Assembly: GCF_004359215.1 (NCBI RefSeq)
Contig: NC_090619.1
Location: 2,254,440-2,279,277 of the forward strand
Source: Bremia lactucae
Taxonomy: Eukaryota; Oomycota; Peronosporomycetes; Peronosporales; Peronosporaceae
DNA: 24,838 bases
Direction of reading: 5' to 3'
The position numbers were made by a program, and so were the translations under genes. This document shows, piece by piece, positions 7,961-17,216 of the stretch (positions within the stretch are counted from its first letter, which is position 1; each line of letters opens with the position of its first letter). The notes under the pieces were generated by a model. It saw only the letters and a list, made by a program, of their open reading frames with translations. It did no database searches and had not been told where the DNA came from.

Positions 7961-9171
7961 TTCCCGGCTTAATATCGATCGTCATCAGATCGGTTCACGA
8001 AACGCAAAGGCTTACTATACTACACAGCCGTTGCCGGCGACACGTGTCGTCGTCCCAACTCGCAATAGTTTGCGCTTGCGCATCATGTATGACTGTCACG
8101 ATGCACCAACAATTGGACATCGTGGGCGTGACATACTTATCTCACAGTAAGTCGCGACTTTTACTGGCCCCGCCAGTATCAGTTCGTGCGCAAGTACATT
8201 CGTGCTTGCGAGGTATGTCAACTGGTGAAGCCTTGCCTTTCATGCCGTGCACCTCTCCAACCTCTACCACTTCCGGCAGCATGTTGGCAGTCCGACTCTA
8301 TGGACTTCGTCTTCGGATTTTCCAAAGACGATCACAAAAACAATGGAATCCTTGTTTTTGTAGATATAATCAAAGAAATGGTACGTCTTGCTGCAGTACC
8401 AGAATAAATCACGAGTCCGGGCTGTGCCCGTGTTTTTGTCAACACGGTATTCAGACTCCACGGTTTACCCCGTAAATTGGTCTTCGATAGAGATCCATGG
8501 TTCACGGCGGAGTTTTGGCAATCCGTGTTGGAACACAGCTGACCGGAGACAGATGGTCAAACGGAACGCGTCAATCGCGTCCTCAAAAAGAGACTTCGAG
8601 GTTACGTCCGATCATATTAAATTGGAGCGAGTGTTTACCGATAGTCGAGTTCGCCACCAACAATTCAGTGCATGCGTCTCCAACGCATACCCACAATTAG
8701 AGGGATCTTCTAGTTTAACGGGGGGGGACTCGCACGAGCAAAACCAGCTGTGGATCATTCTCATCACGCGTCGAAATTACCGACGACGCGAATGATGTCG
8801 ATGTCGAAGCAATCGACATTGAAAGAAAAAAACTCCGCAATAGTGAGGACACTATTGCCTTCAAAAAATTAGTATCAGCGAGGAATCCCTCGCTGAAGAA
8901 GATAAATAAATCATGGCATTGCGCACAAAGCGCACTGAAAAAAAAACAAATGAGTTAGCAGAGAAATTACTGCTGGCTCGCGAATCAGTGGTCCGTTTCG
9001 TACAGGAATTCATTGCTAACGCAGTGCACCGTCAGAAACAGAACGCAGACAAACATAGAAGAGCAAATGTTCGTTTATTTTAAAATTAATGATCTAGTTC
9101 TACTCTCTACGGTAAACTTACCTAAGCATGTAGTCACTAATGTGGGTAGTAGTAAACTACTACCTAAAAAG
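7960..9171 (+). pseudogene. integrase without chromodomain (E2)
   Basis: Zinc-binding HHCC module: IMYDCHDAPTIGHRGRDI (about 8085-8140) and CEVCQLVKP (8207 on). Catalytic core: SMDFVFGF (first Asp, 8303-8305), NNGILVFVDIIKEMV, then VFVNTVFRLHGLPRKLVFDR (second Asp in VFDRDP), FTAEFWQSVL and DGQTERVNRVLKKRL (Glu). The C-terminal part has ARESVVRFVQEFIANAVHRQ, DKHRRANVRLF and LSTVNLPKHVVTNVGSSKLL, ending at about 9171. It inserts the cDNA. Frameshifts occur near 8410 and 8540. The MRTHPTFY tail and chromodomain expected next are gone, cut by the LTR at 9215. Confidence 0.8.
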
Positions 9172-9214
9172 ATCCTTTAAAACACTTGCTTAAAAGAGGG
9201 TTAAAAGTAAACTT

Positions 9215-9483
9215 TATTTTATAATGAAGTTCTTCTGTTTCTATCTATTTCCTACTACTTTAATTATATACTAATACAAAACATGTAATAAAGTCTTATC
9301 GGTCTCTCTCTTTGCGCGCGTCCAGTGCTAACTGGACCGCGGAACAAGTCCATATAAAGGTCTATATATACCAATGAATAAGCCTTTCGAATGTTACTAT
9401 TCAAAATAATATTCTTAACCTTTTGGATAGAATATTAATATACAACCTTTCAGTGTTAATTAAATGTAACGATACATCCGTTA
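9215..9483 (-). repeat. LTR, second copy of the E1 LTR type
   Basis: A direct repeat of 2452-2722 in the same orientation with perhaps a fifth of bases changed. On the minus strand it starts TGTAACGGATGTATCGTTAC at about 9483. The hairpin GTCCAG/CTGGAC (9320-9337) is kept with a different loop. Its inner side (right) meets the 21-bp repeats, so it is not the LTR of plus-sense E2 although it directly follows the E2 integrase. Confidence 0.7.
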
Positions 9484-9566
9484 CAGCCACTGACAAAACT
9501 TTTACGGCCATAAACAAAACTGCTACGGCCACAGACAAAACTACTACGGCCACAGACATGACCACA
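9483..9566 (+). repeat. 21-bp tandem repeat array, left
   Basis: Four units at 9483, 9504, 9525 and 9546, each a variant of ACGGCCACAGACAAAACTACT. Being 7 codons long, it creates ORFs on both strands (S-V-A-V-x-V-L repeats on the minus strand) that I regard as by-products. It abuts the LTR start without a spacer. Confidence 0.85.
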
Positions 9567-10400
9567 ATTTTGCCAACTCCACTAGTCGATACTATTGAAG
9601 CTGTCATTATAAGAAAATGGCCAATAAAACCAATGTGGTTATCGGATCTTGCCTGCTGAAGCTTAAGCATGCTGGTATATGACATGGGTGGTAATTCAGA
9701 GTTAATTACTGAGAGTGACGTTCACCTTCTCTTATGTCGATATTAGACACTCACCGGGCTCACATCATATTAAAAAGAGGACAGATGATCCTGATCATAA
9801 ACGGATCCACCCATTTTTATCGCAAATTTGTAAATTTCAACACAAATCGGGCTAGATATCCGCAGCACTCGCAGCAGGCATGAACATGGAGCAGCAGCAT
9901 TAATAGCTTAAGTCAGCTTACATGCCAGTAAACCGCGCAATTTGGCTGTTTCCGCGGTCGTTATGTCGTCATCCTCATTATCTCCTCTGTGATCAGCAGA
10001 GTACAATTAGGTATAACCATACCATCCTGTTAAAAATTCCCGATAAATCTCACTTGTCCACCGAAAAATTGTGTTTTTTTAAACGGTTAAATACCGTTAA
10101 ATACTTAAAAGTATGATATATACGACTGCTGTCACGGCTTTACGCGCCTTTTCCTTGTCCAGCATTCCTCGAAGCTGTTCTGCGAGCGCTATGTAGCCTT
10201 AAACAGGCTTCATGATATTTTTTGGAAGCAGGGTTCTTCTCGTCTGTACGATATATTTGCTGTAGATTCCGTACGCCAAATGTCGCTCCTAGTGACATTT
10301 ATGCAGGACAGTATATTTCAACGCGACATTTCACGCCGACCATGACGTGCTGTGGCACCATTTTGTATAATCGAAAGGTTTTGTGAGCTAAAATTGATTA
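9567..10400. other. 1-kb core between mirrored repeat arrays, no recognised gene
   Basis: AT-rich. The longest ORF is 64 codons (9922-10116, plus) and has no recognisable motif. I find no pol, gag or transposase motif in any frame. The core is flanked by inverted copies of a 21-bp repeat and then by LTR starts facing outwards. Confidence 0.5.
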
Positions 10401-10485
10401 GATCAGTTGTCTGTGGACGCAGTAGTTTTGTCTGTGGTCGCAGTAGGTTTTTTCTGTGGCCGTAGTATTAATGTCTGTGGCCATA
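10401..10485 (-). repeat. 21-bp tandem repeat array, right (inverted copy)
   Basis: Units AGTAGTTTTGTCTGTGGTCG and relatives at about 10401, 10421, 10442 and 10464 are the reverse complement of the left array. Spacing is 20-22 bases. The array again abuts an LTR-like start (ATAACGGTGGCGTTTCATTA). Confidence 0.8.
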
Positions 10486-10830
10486 ACGGTGGCGTTTCAT
10501 TATACACCCCTCTTCTAACTCGAAATTTTAAATCTACCTTTTTTCATAAATTCACAATATGCCTTTCTTTCTCATATATATTGATGACCAGCCACTACAT
10601 CGTATTTAAAACATTCTTGACCTCAACACGTCTGCCATTTACTCTAAGCTCCGCTTACACAATTATTAACAATGTTGCTAACACACAGCTTGACACCAAT
10701 GAATGCCTCGCCTCTTTCAAAGAGGGTGCTGTTTGAGTCTCTTAACGAGGTCATTACAGCAACTATTTCGTCATTATCGATGCTGAATATATACTATCAT
10801 TTGTATTATTATAGTCAGCAATAGCCTCTT
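10484..10830 (+). repeat. probable LTR start, plus sense, decayed
   Basis: GTGGCCATAACGGTGGCGTT-TCATTATA aligns with the 9483 LTR start read outward (GTGGCTGTAACGGATGTATC-GTTACA). Beyond about 40 bases I cannot align it with confidence, and the right border with E3 integrase (about 10833) is only inferred. ORF 10407-10736 is not convincing as a gene. Confidence 0.35.
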
Positions 10831-10832
10831 CG

Positions 10833-11285
10833 CTATAACGGAGCTTCGATGTTGATTAGATCAACATCGGTATCTGGTGAGTCAATAGGAGATAAGAAAG
10901 AGCCAGATCGGTCGTTGTTTGAGCGAGTTCCTACCGCGATTTGCACGTTCTGTCTGACCATATATTCCAGCATGATCAGGTTTTGACATCTGTGTACGTG
11001 TTCCAAGTTGTTCGAACACGGATTGCCGAATCGCCGTGAATGAGGGATCTTGATCCGAAGAAAGTTCACGGGGTGACTAATGGAGTTAAAATATCGTGCC
11101 GACAACGACACGACCACAGCCTACGGCTGTGATCGGCTCCGGGGCAGCAACAAGATGAGCCATCTTGCTGAATCAATTTACGTACACAATAATGCTATTA
11201 TCCTTGCGAGCGTCTTCGGGATACTCGAAGACGAAATCCGTTGATGCGGACTGCAAACACTCTACCGGAACAGGTAGAGCTTGTA
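10833..11285 (-). pseudogene. integrase core, truncated (E3)
   Basis: Minus-strand reading: ALPVPVECLQSASTDFVFEY (first Asp in TDFVF), PEDARKDNSIIVYVN, FSKMAHLVAAPEPITAVGCG, then a decayed second-Asp region (SDQDPSFTA) and GQTERA with the Glu. The HHCC zinc module is missing because the sequence jumps straight from RNase H at about 11280. The C-terminal module and chromodomain are missing on the left, where the 10484 LTR-like segment begins. Stops and frameshifts throughout. Confidence 0.7.
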
Positions 11286-11400
11286 ATTGAGCACGGCAGA
11301 TCCGAAAGCAAAATCGCTGGCGTCGCAGACAACATATAATAATCTATCTTGGTTCGTAATTGCCAAGATCGGGATTGTATCAGGCTTTACTTGATACCTT
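11285..11400 (-). pseudogene. RNase H stub (E3)
   Basis: Only the start of the domain remains: LAITNQDRLLYVVCDASDFA, then FGSAVLN, running directly into integrase residues. The first catalytic Asp (CDASDF) is present; the Glu and the C-terminal half are deleted. Compare about 520 bp for the domain in E4. Confidence 0.7.
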
Positions 11401-12220
11401 CAAAGGAAGGATGACAATCAGCGTTTCATGACCACCTTGCATTTTTTGAGTAAACAAGAAGGATATATTTTCATACCGGCATAGTTGTGCGAGTACTTAT
11501 GCAAGTAAGCCGTTAAACCGAGAAGCTTACGAAGTCCCTTCACATCGACTGGCACCGGTCAGTCGGTAATCGCCTTGATGTTTTCAAGATCAGGACGTAC
11601 ACCGTGTCTACATTCGATGCACCCAAAAAGTGGTATTTCGCTTGCAGCGAATATTCACTTTTAAAAGTTGCACGCATTTTATATTCACGCATAAGTGTAA
11701 GAGCCCTTTAAATGTGAGTACGATGTAATTCAACGTCCATCTATCCATTCGTGCTCAGCTATAAAGGAAGACGTCATCAAAATAACTCAATGCGAGATTT
11801 CGCACTGATCTGAAAAGAATGGTTACACATCTGTTGAATCTTGCAGGGGCATTACTAAGAATCTGTGGCATGAATAGCCACTCATAATGCATACCACTTA
11901 AATGCTTACTGCTGCGAAAGGAATATCCTGTTCACGCGTGACGATCTGATAGAACCCATCCATAGACGAAAAGCTGTACTCTTTGACATACCGTCAAAAA
12001 TTAAGTCCTTACTCGGTATCGGCGTTTGGGCCGGTACCGTTGCAGCATTCCATTTATAGAATGCATGCACAATCTGTTACTCTCTAGTTGCTAAGAAGTG
12101 CACAGAAGGCCGGATAGCTTTGTGGGGAGGTTGACTCCCTCACATAAACCGCTGCTAAACAATCAGCAAAGAACTTGACAAACGCTAATACTTGTTCATG
12201 AGGCAGTAACTGCATCATGA
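11400..12220 (-). pseudogene. reverse transcriptase (E3)
   Basis: Minus strand from about 12220: the fingers and motif A are badly decayed; then MPQILSNAPARFNRCV, ILFRSVRNLALSYFDDVFLY (YFDD at 11773-11784), then a stop. The connection reads FGCIECRHGVRPDLENIKAI and LLGLTAYLHKYSHNY (about 11480-11600). The order and spacing equal those of E4. Several stops and frameshifts; no ORF over 100 codons survives. Confidence 0.75.
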
Positions 12221-12471
12221 CACAGTATTTCAAATCTAATATCAGGTCGATCTCGTTTCGGGAGTGCTTTCATTCTGAGGCAACATTGCCCAAGGATAAA
12301 AGCACTGATGTTGAAGCAGAGAACACATCCTCGAATTCGATCTTTGTACAAAGATTTTGTTTTGAACGACTCCCAAGATTAGAAGTAAAACGTTCAATCG
12401 GATTGTTATCATCGACGACACTTTTGTCCATCGATGAGCTGTTGAGAACCCGTTCGTTTCCTCAGGAAATA

Positions 12472-12672
12472 CTATTGCCGACCGAATATCGGCGACGTAC
12501 TTGATATCGGCAAAATTTCGAAGACCTGCTTAACTTTCTCACTACGCAGATCACGCAAGAACTGTGTCGGTTCTAGTGTTGACAATCGAATTATCTCCGA
12601 AAAAAAATCGGAGGCGCTATCATCAAGTGTATAAGCGCCGACACTTGATCCGTTGTTTACTAAGACATTCAA
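12472..12672 (-). pseudogene. protease-RT linker of pol (E3)
   Basis: MNVLVNNGSSVGAYTLDDSA, FSEIIRLSTLEPTQFLRDLR and SEKVKQVF match the E2 and E4 linkers. The inverted repeat CTCCGA-(A)7-TCGGAG at 12595-12613 is where E2 has an 8-bp and E4 a 10-bp stem. A 12690-13015 stretch to the right encodes a degraded low-complexity spacer with two copies of a DG..A.AQAASK unit. Confidence 0.7.
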
Positions 12673-13076
12673 TGTCTTAGTTTTTCCTTGGAATTTAGTT
12701 CCAAGGGTTTCTAAGTGCTTGTTCCTTTACTTTATCAAGAAGTGTCCCACGGAACGGCTCGGGCTGTGGTTTCGCAACCACAGCGATATCCTCTTCGATC
12801 GACTCTCCAGTCGATTTAGGATTTTCGCTGTCTCTTTAAGACAGGCGTATAAATTTTTCTCCGATAGCTTTATAAGCAAGCATCTTTACCCGACTTACTC
12901 ACATAGTCAATCTTCGACGCTGCCTGTGCGTTTGCATAGCCGTCGGTTGCTAATTCCACATCATTATGTGGACCTTCGACGCTACATGTGCTTCAACAAA
13001 GCCGTCGATACCTAACTCCACAGTGTGATGGGTCGTCGCACTGATGTCTTCTGCAGTCGTACGAACAAACCACAAG

Positions 13077-13475
13077 TTAGGCCATCGAACTCACTCGTAC
13101 GACATTTTCGCGCTTCTGGACGCTCCAAGACGTTCTATTGATAGTCATCCGACGAACGAGGGGCAGGCATTGTTTCAGATCGATGCTACCAGCTAATGCA
13201 TTGTTCGCTCTTTCTGAGCCATGGTTTTCAAGGATGACATCATTTTTTTCTTTTAAATCTAGTACAATGATATCGTCATCGTACTGTTTACCCTTCAACG
13301 TGTATTGGATACCAACTACACATTTCTTTAATGTTCTAGATGCGCCTGTTGCTAAGCTCACTGCCATCCTCGCGAGAGGTTTATCTTGCTCAACGAGCTT
13401 GAGCCTACGAACAGTAGCGAATGAAATTGTCCGACACCGCACAATCGACTATGGTAACTTATTTGCCTATTTGAT
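13077..13475 (-). pseudogene. aspartic protease (E3)
   Basis: Minus strand: VDCAVSDNFIRYCS places the catalytic Asp at 13444-13446, but the essential Gly of the D-x-G triad is Ala (DCA, codon GCG). Then LARMAVSLATGASRTLKKCV, GIQYTLKGKQYDDDIIVLDL and NDVIL; the expected GLPWL is replaced by ENHGSE. The loss of the catalytic Gly alone should inactivate it. It matches E4 block by block. Confidence 0.75.
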
Positions 13476-13509
13476 TTGCAAGGTGATGAGGTTGACCTCA
13501 TCACCAGGG

Positions 13510-14718
13510 GCATTTACACACAATCTTTGTGTGTGAGGAGCAACTTTTGTTTAAATGCTTGCAAATTCTTTGACGTTACTGGATCAGCAGGGCGCTTTGC
13601 ATTTACTGACCCCGTCCGTTTTGACGATCTGACTCGCTGTTGCGATTTCATAACGGCGTCGTATCCGCATCCTACGCTATTCATAGCAGGAGTTTGATAT
13701 TTTCGCTCATTTTTTTCAGGCACTGGACGTGGGGAGCTACATTTATAGGCTCAGTGCCTGTCTTTAGACAGCGATTGCATATTTGCAATCGTTTGTGACT
13801 TGAAGAGCGAGGTATCTCTCTCTCCACATACGATAAGTCCATGGGTTCTGGACCTCAGTGTTCTTTTCGTCTATTTAAACGATAAGCACCCGAGTGGACG
13901 AAAGCTTGTTTCAGATTATATTCATCCGGTTACGCTATAGAGACCACTTCATCAATCGTCTCCAATTCGAGGCGGATAGGTGGATCTTGGCAGGACCGTC
14001 TGCAAGACCCATGATAAGCACAGTAACCTGTGCTTGTTCATCAATTGGTTTTCACACAATACAAGCCACCGTGGTAGTTATAAGTATGAAGGTCACGCTT
14101 ACCCAATTTTATTCCAGGAGCTCTGCTCGAGCCCTGAACTCGGTGCGTGGTGGATCAAGGATTTGCCTGAGCTGGGTCTTGAAGACCACATACGACCAGA
14201 AAAACAGTCGGGTCGTGAAGCTTGAGCCTAAAGTCCAAGATTTGACACGTCCGGCCAAGTTGGACATGCCAAACTTTATGTTCGTTGATTCGTCATCAAT
14301 GCGGTGAGCTTCAATGGCATCTAGAATTCGACGAACCATCACAGCAGGGAGTCGCCTTGGACTGCCTTAAACTTAGAGATTTCAATCCTTAAGCTTTCCA
14401 AAAGCGACGGTGCTTTAGCAGTATGTAAATGCTGCTGTCTCAACCATTGTTACTGTTAAGCACCGTGTTCTCTATGCACCTCTGCGTGTCGAGAGCTTGA
14501 TTTTGGAGCAAGTTTACCTCTTCTCGGGCCACGTCGAGTTTATGTTCGTGAACTCGACGATAGACCCATGATGTTCGTATTTTTGTAGAGCGTATAACAT
14601 TGCGCCAACGACTGGCCCGCCTAAGGCCGAACCTTTCACGCGTTGCGTGGAAGCCTTCATGAGAGGATTTGAAGCTCATTCTTTCTTCATTCAGCATGAC
14701 GTCCACGTTGGATGGCAC
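13510..14718 (-). pseudogene. gag (E3)
   Basis: Minus strand from 14718: N-terminus MPSNVDVMLNEERMSFKSS, coiled segment HKLDVAREEVNLLQNQALDT (compare HELDEAKEKVALLNQQ in E2), then the capsid: DAIEAHRIDDES, KFGMSNLAGRVKSWTLGSS, VVFKTQLRQILDPPRTEFRA and RAELLE (14109-14342). The knuckle CNRCLKTG (13756-13779) lost its His half. Then PRPVPEKNER. The frame breaks at 14108 and again near 13800. No antisense ORF lies near this end. Confidence 0.8.
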
Positions 14719-14739
14719 GTGCGTGGTCGTTAAACGTAT

Positions 14740-14751
14740 GAAGTGCTACCA
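14740..14751 (-). promoter_or_regulatory. tRNA primer binding site of E3
   Basis: Minus strand TGGTAGCACTTC, two bases (CC) after the LTR end GCGTTACA. Gag starts about 20 bases downstream. Confidence 0.7.
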
Positions 14752-14753
14752 GG

Positions 14754-15194
14754 TGTAACGCGGCCCGTTTCGCTAGTATTGATAAAAGTGCTGGCCGACC
14801 CGCATTGATAACAGTGAATGTGAGGTTCATCGAATTCTTCACGTACACTGACGTGCATAGGAAGATTACAAGTCTTAGCTACTAAAGGTCAATACAAAGG
14901 CTTTAGTATAGGAGAAAAGGAAAACTGTATATCTAATAAATTCCAACGTAAAGATCTTCTTATCTAATGAATTTTATAAGTTAATATCAAATTATGTCTT
15001 GCGACCTGTGGGCACCGCTAATTCCTGCGTCTAGCAGCAATGGCGGATTTTGGTTTATACTTAGGTCAACCACCATCAGAACTGTTGTCTTGTTGCTTCA
15101 ATATTAGCAAAATCGGCATTATTGGAAATATAAAGTAAACGTTATTTAAGGGAAATGTTAACAGCATCACGTTTTGGCAGCAGCACCCCATCAT
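14754..15194 (-). repeat. 5' LTR of E3 (about 441 bp)
   Basis: On the minus strand it ends ACGGGCCGCGTTACA (14754) and begins near TGATGGGGTGCTGCTGCC (about 15194). It aligns along its length with the 17217-17719 LTR: AAGACAACAGTTCTGATGG, GGTTGACC, TTAGCGGTGCCCACAGG, AGAAGATCTTTACG, CCTATACTAAAGCCTTTGTA, GTGTACGTGAAG. The orientation agrees with minus-sense gag to its left. The first ~90 bases are poorly conserved. Confidence 0.7.
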
Positions 15195-15609
15195 TTAATA
15201 ATTATAGTAGATATTCATCTGCTACCCCAAAATATTATCGAACAATGTGCACAATAATAATAGCTTTAATATTACGACATCGTGATGCTCTTTACGGTCT
15301 TGTCTTTATTCCGACTACTATCGCAACGCTTACGTCGAATTTGGTCTTAGTGTCCAACTAAACACTTACATTACTACGTTTTTAGTGTTCAATACTCCGC
15401 TATCTACAGATTTGCACCTAAACAAAGCAGAGATCATCGTACCTCGTTCTTGTAGGCTTCCCGATCAAAGCTTTCGGCTGGATTCTCTATACAAATGCCT
15501 CGTTACGGCTCACTTCCACTCCAGAGAGATCAGATCTCATCATGTCGCATCAATTCCACTGCACTTGCTCTCACCTTTCCATAAACAACAGCAACGACAG
15601 CTCCTATGT
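15195..15609. other. unresolved sequence
   Basis: The plus strand is open from 15385 to 15939 (184 codons), but its composition is unlike a conserved protein and the opposite strand gives a better reading further right. I recognise nothing in 15195-15609. Confidence 0.4.
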
Positions 15610-15870
15610 CAGGCTAGCTTCTTCCCCGACATCTTCATAATCCTCAACAGCCGGAGCAATCGACCACTCTTTCTCGATATAAATGGGCCACTAGGTCTTG
15701 CGAGATCCGCAAAGTGGACAAAAAAACTCGCTAAAGGAAGTGTCTACAGCGTCGAGCTGCTCCCCCAGCGTCTGGGCTTCTTCGATGTGGTTCAACACAT
15801 CCTCTCATTCATTCGTCTTAGCTGTGAAGAAGCGTCACAAGCCAGTCGCATTAAACGTGACAATGTGGCT
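15610..15870 (-). pseudogene. unidentified minus-strand coding relic, possibly copia-like gag
   Basis: In one minus-strand frame: EDVLNHIEEAQTLGEQLDAV, DTSFSEFFCPLCGSRKT, stop (15691-15693), WPIYIEKEWSIAPAVEDYED, VGEEASLT, stop. The acidic, helical composition looks protein-like. An L-HIEEAQT pattern is reminiscent of copia-type Gag (L-H-x-A-T-x-K), and CPLC could be half a zinc site, but the match is weak. Two stops in 87 codons show it is broken. Confidence 0.25.
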
Positions 15871-15954
15871 GGTGGCTACCACCAATGCCACTTCCACCCA
15901 AATGGCCTTAGTCGGATGGAACTAGTGCGTCACTCCTAGAGCGCGCAACTCTGG

Positions 15955-16008
15955 ATGTTCATCGGCTTAGCGGCGTACCTGCACAAGCACTCACGCAATT
16001 ATGTCAAT
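15955..16008 (+). pseudogene. 54-bp pol patch (RT-RNase H connection)
   Basis: FIGLAAYLHKHSRNYVNF on the plus strand matches the E4 connection FLGLAAYLRKYSRNYAKM at 12 of 18 residues, and the DNA is even closer. No pol homology continues on either side, so only this scrap is present. Confidence 0.65.
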
Positions 16009-16045
16009 TTCTGCGATGCGAGCACCACATGCAGACACCACAGCA

Positions 16046-16351
16046 TCATGACGCTGCCCCTTTTTCCACGAATCGCCACCCTTCACATAATTGCTTGCGA
16101 CCAGTCAAAAACCGAATTACGTGGCATGATTTCAATGCTCTTGGCTGTGGACTTGCCAAGTTGATTTGGCCGCGCATACGGCCATGCTCTTCACGAGAAA
16201 TTGTCATATTGGCGCTCGTGAGAACCACGTATTGATTTTTTAGTCCCCTAATCGCAGCCCAAAGCCCTGCTTGAAAAGCAAACCTGCTTTGATCTTTCAC
16301 GGCCGCAGCACGCACCATCACGGTCTCTCGCGAGATCGTTAAGTTATTCAC
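16046..16351 (-). CDS. hypothetical ORF, 101 codons
   Basis: Open minus-strand frame with a balanced composition (VMVRAAAVKDQSRFAFQAGL, WAAIRGLKNQYVVLTSANM, REEHGRMRGQINLASPQPRA). No family recognised, no signal peptide or membrane segment. Overlapping plus-strand ORFs (15955-16235) are less protein-like. It could be a fragment of a host gene or of another transposon; it may equally be chance. Confidence 0.2.
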   Translation of the reverse strand: MNNLTISRETVMVRAAAVKDQSRFAFQAGLWAAIRGLKNQYVVLTSANMTISREEHGRMRGQINLASPQPRALKSCHVIRFLTGRKQLCEGWRFVEKGAAS

Positions 16352-16399
16352 TAGAAATAATAATGTTGATAATAGCGCAATTTATCAAAGGGGTGGGCA

Positions 16400-16546
16400 G
16401 ATGAATATCATTTATACATACTTTTTTAATGGCGGGGTGCCGATAACCGAAATGATGTGCCATTATTATTTCCCTTATTAAATAACAATAATTATATACT
16501 TCTTCATTTATTTATAGGAAATAGAATTTATTATTCCCGTTACATA
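16400..16546 (-). repeat. LTR fragment, minus sense (5' end)
   Basis: Read on the minus strand from 16546: TGTAACGGGAATAATAAATT, then AATGAAGAAGTATATAATTA. It is the inverted counterpart of the next LTR's start (TGTAACAGGAATATTAAATA, then AATAAAGAAGTACATATAAT). Only a 12-base spacer separates them. The left border is unclear. Confidence 0.5.
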
Positions 16547-16558
16547 AATATTATTTCC

Positions 16559-17026
16559 TGTAACAGGAATATTAAATATTATTTTCAATAAGAGAAAATA
16601 AATAAAGAAGTACATATAATTCTTATATAAATTTGACTTACTTGTTCCAAAATTAATAAATCTAATAATTATGACGCAATAAGACATTAATTCTATTGAT
16701 TGGTTGATTTAAGTTTAAATCAACCCCACCAATCGTTACAAGACACGATTTGGCGATGCGCATGGGCGTATTGCATAGTACGTTATTAGTATATTAAAGC
16801 CAGTAGATAGAAGATCGTTACGAAAGAACTTAATTTATTAATACAGTTTTACTTTTTCCCCATACTACAGCCTTGTATTAATCTTTAGTAGCTAAGACTT
16901 CTTAGCTACCTAGAACCTTCCTCTGTACGTCATGCACGTGAAGTAATCGGGGCACCCCACCTTAACTGTAATCAATGTAGGTTGTTTAGTACTGTTATCA
17001 GTTCTAACAAAAGGTGCCCCAATACA
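16559..17026 (+). repeat. LTR, plus sense (468 bp), left of the mini-element
   Basis: Starts TGTAACAGGAATATTAAATA and ends GGTGCCCCAATACA. Along its length it matches 17217-17719: GACGCAATAAGACATTAATT, CTATTGATTGGTTGATTTAA, AATCAACCCCACCAATCGTT, GATAGAAGATCGTTACG, TTCCTCTGTACG, CACGTGAAGTAATCGGGGCA. Many differences, including the CGTTACA to AATACA end, show an old copy. Confidence 0.7.
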
Positions 17027-17216
17027 TCATTCCAATTAGTTCGAGTCGATTCTAGCACCTACCGCTATGCTGCGAGCATTTTGTTTGCTCCAAAAAACAA
17101 AATCAGGGTTTTACCTCTTTCACCACAGTGGCCTACGTCTGGAAAGGGTTTTTGGTTTTGAAGTGAGTGGCTGCCATCACGAATTTGAGTCGGTAGTCAT
17201 GGTCAATGGTGGTGAT
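17027..17216 (+). other. 190-bp interior of the miniature LTR element
   Basis: Lies between two LTRs in the same direction. No gag or pol motif. The right end, GGTCAATGGTGGTGAT, is purine-rich and directly before the LTR start, like a polypurine tract. I see no TGG-type PBS at the left end. The ORF 17067-17255 is not convincing. Confidence 0.5.

Noticed and set aside
9401..9685. ORFs on both strands with V/A or T/K repeats
   Set aside because: They are generated by the 21-bp (7-codon) tandem repeats and cross an LTR boundary.
15385..15939. 184-codon plus-strand ORF as a host gene
   Set aside because: No motif or codon-like regularity; the opposite strand gives a better reading for part of it.
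17031..17062. tRNA-like T-arm (TTCGAGTC) ending near CACCTACC
   Set aside because: The five-base stems do not pair and there is no anticodon or D arm; chance.
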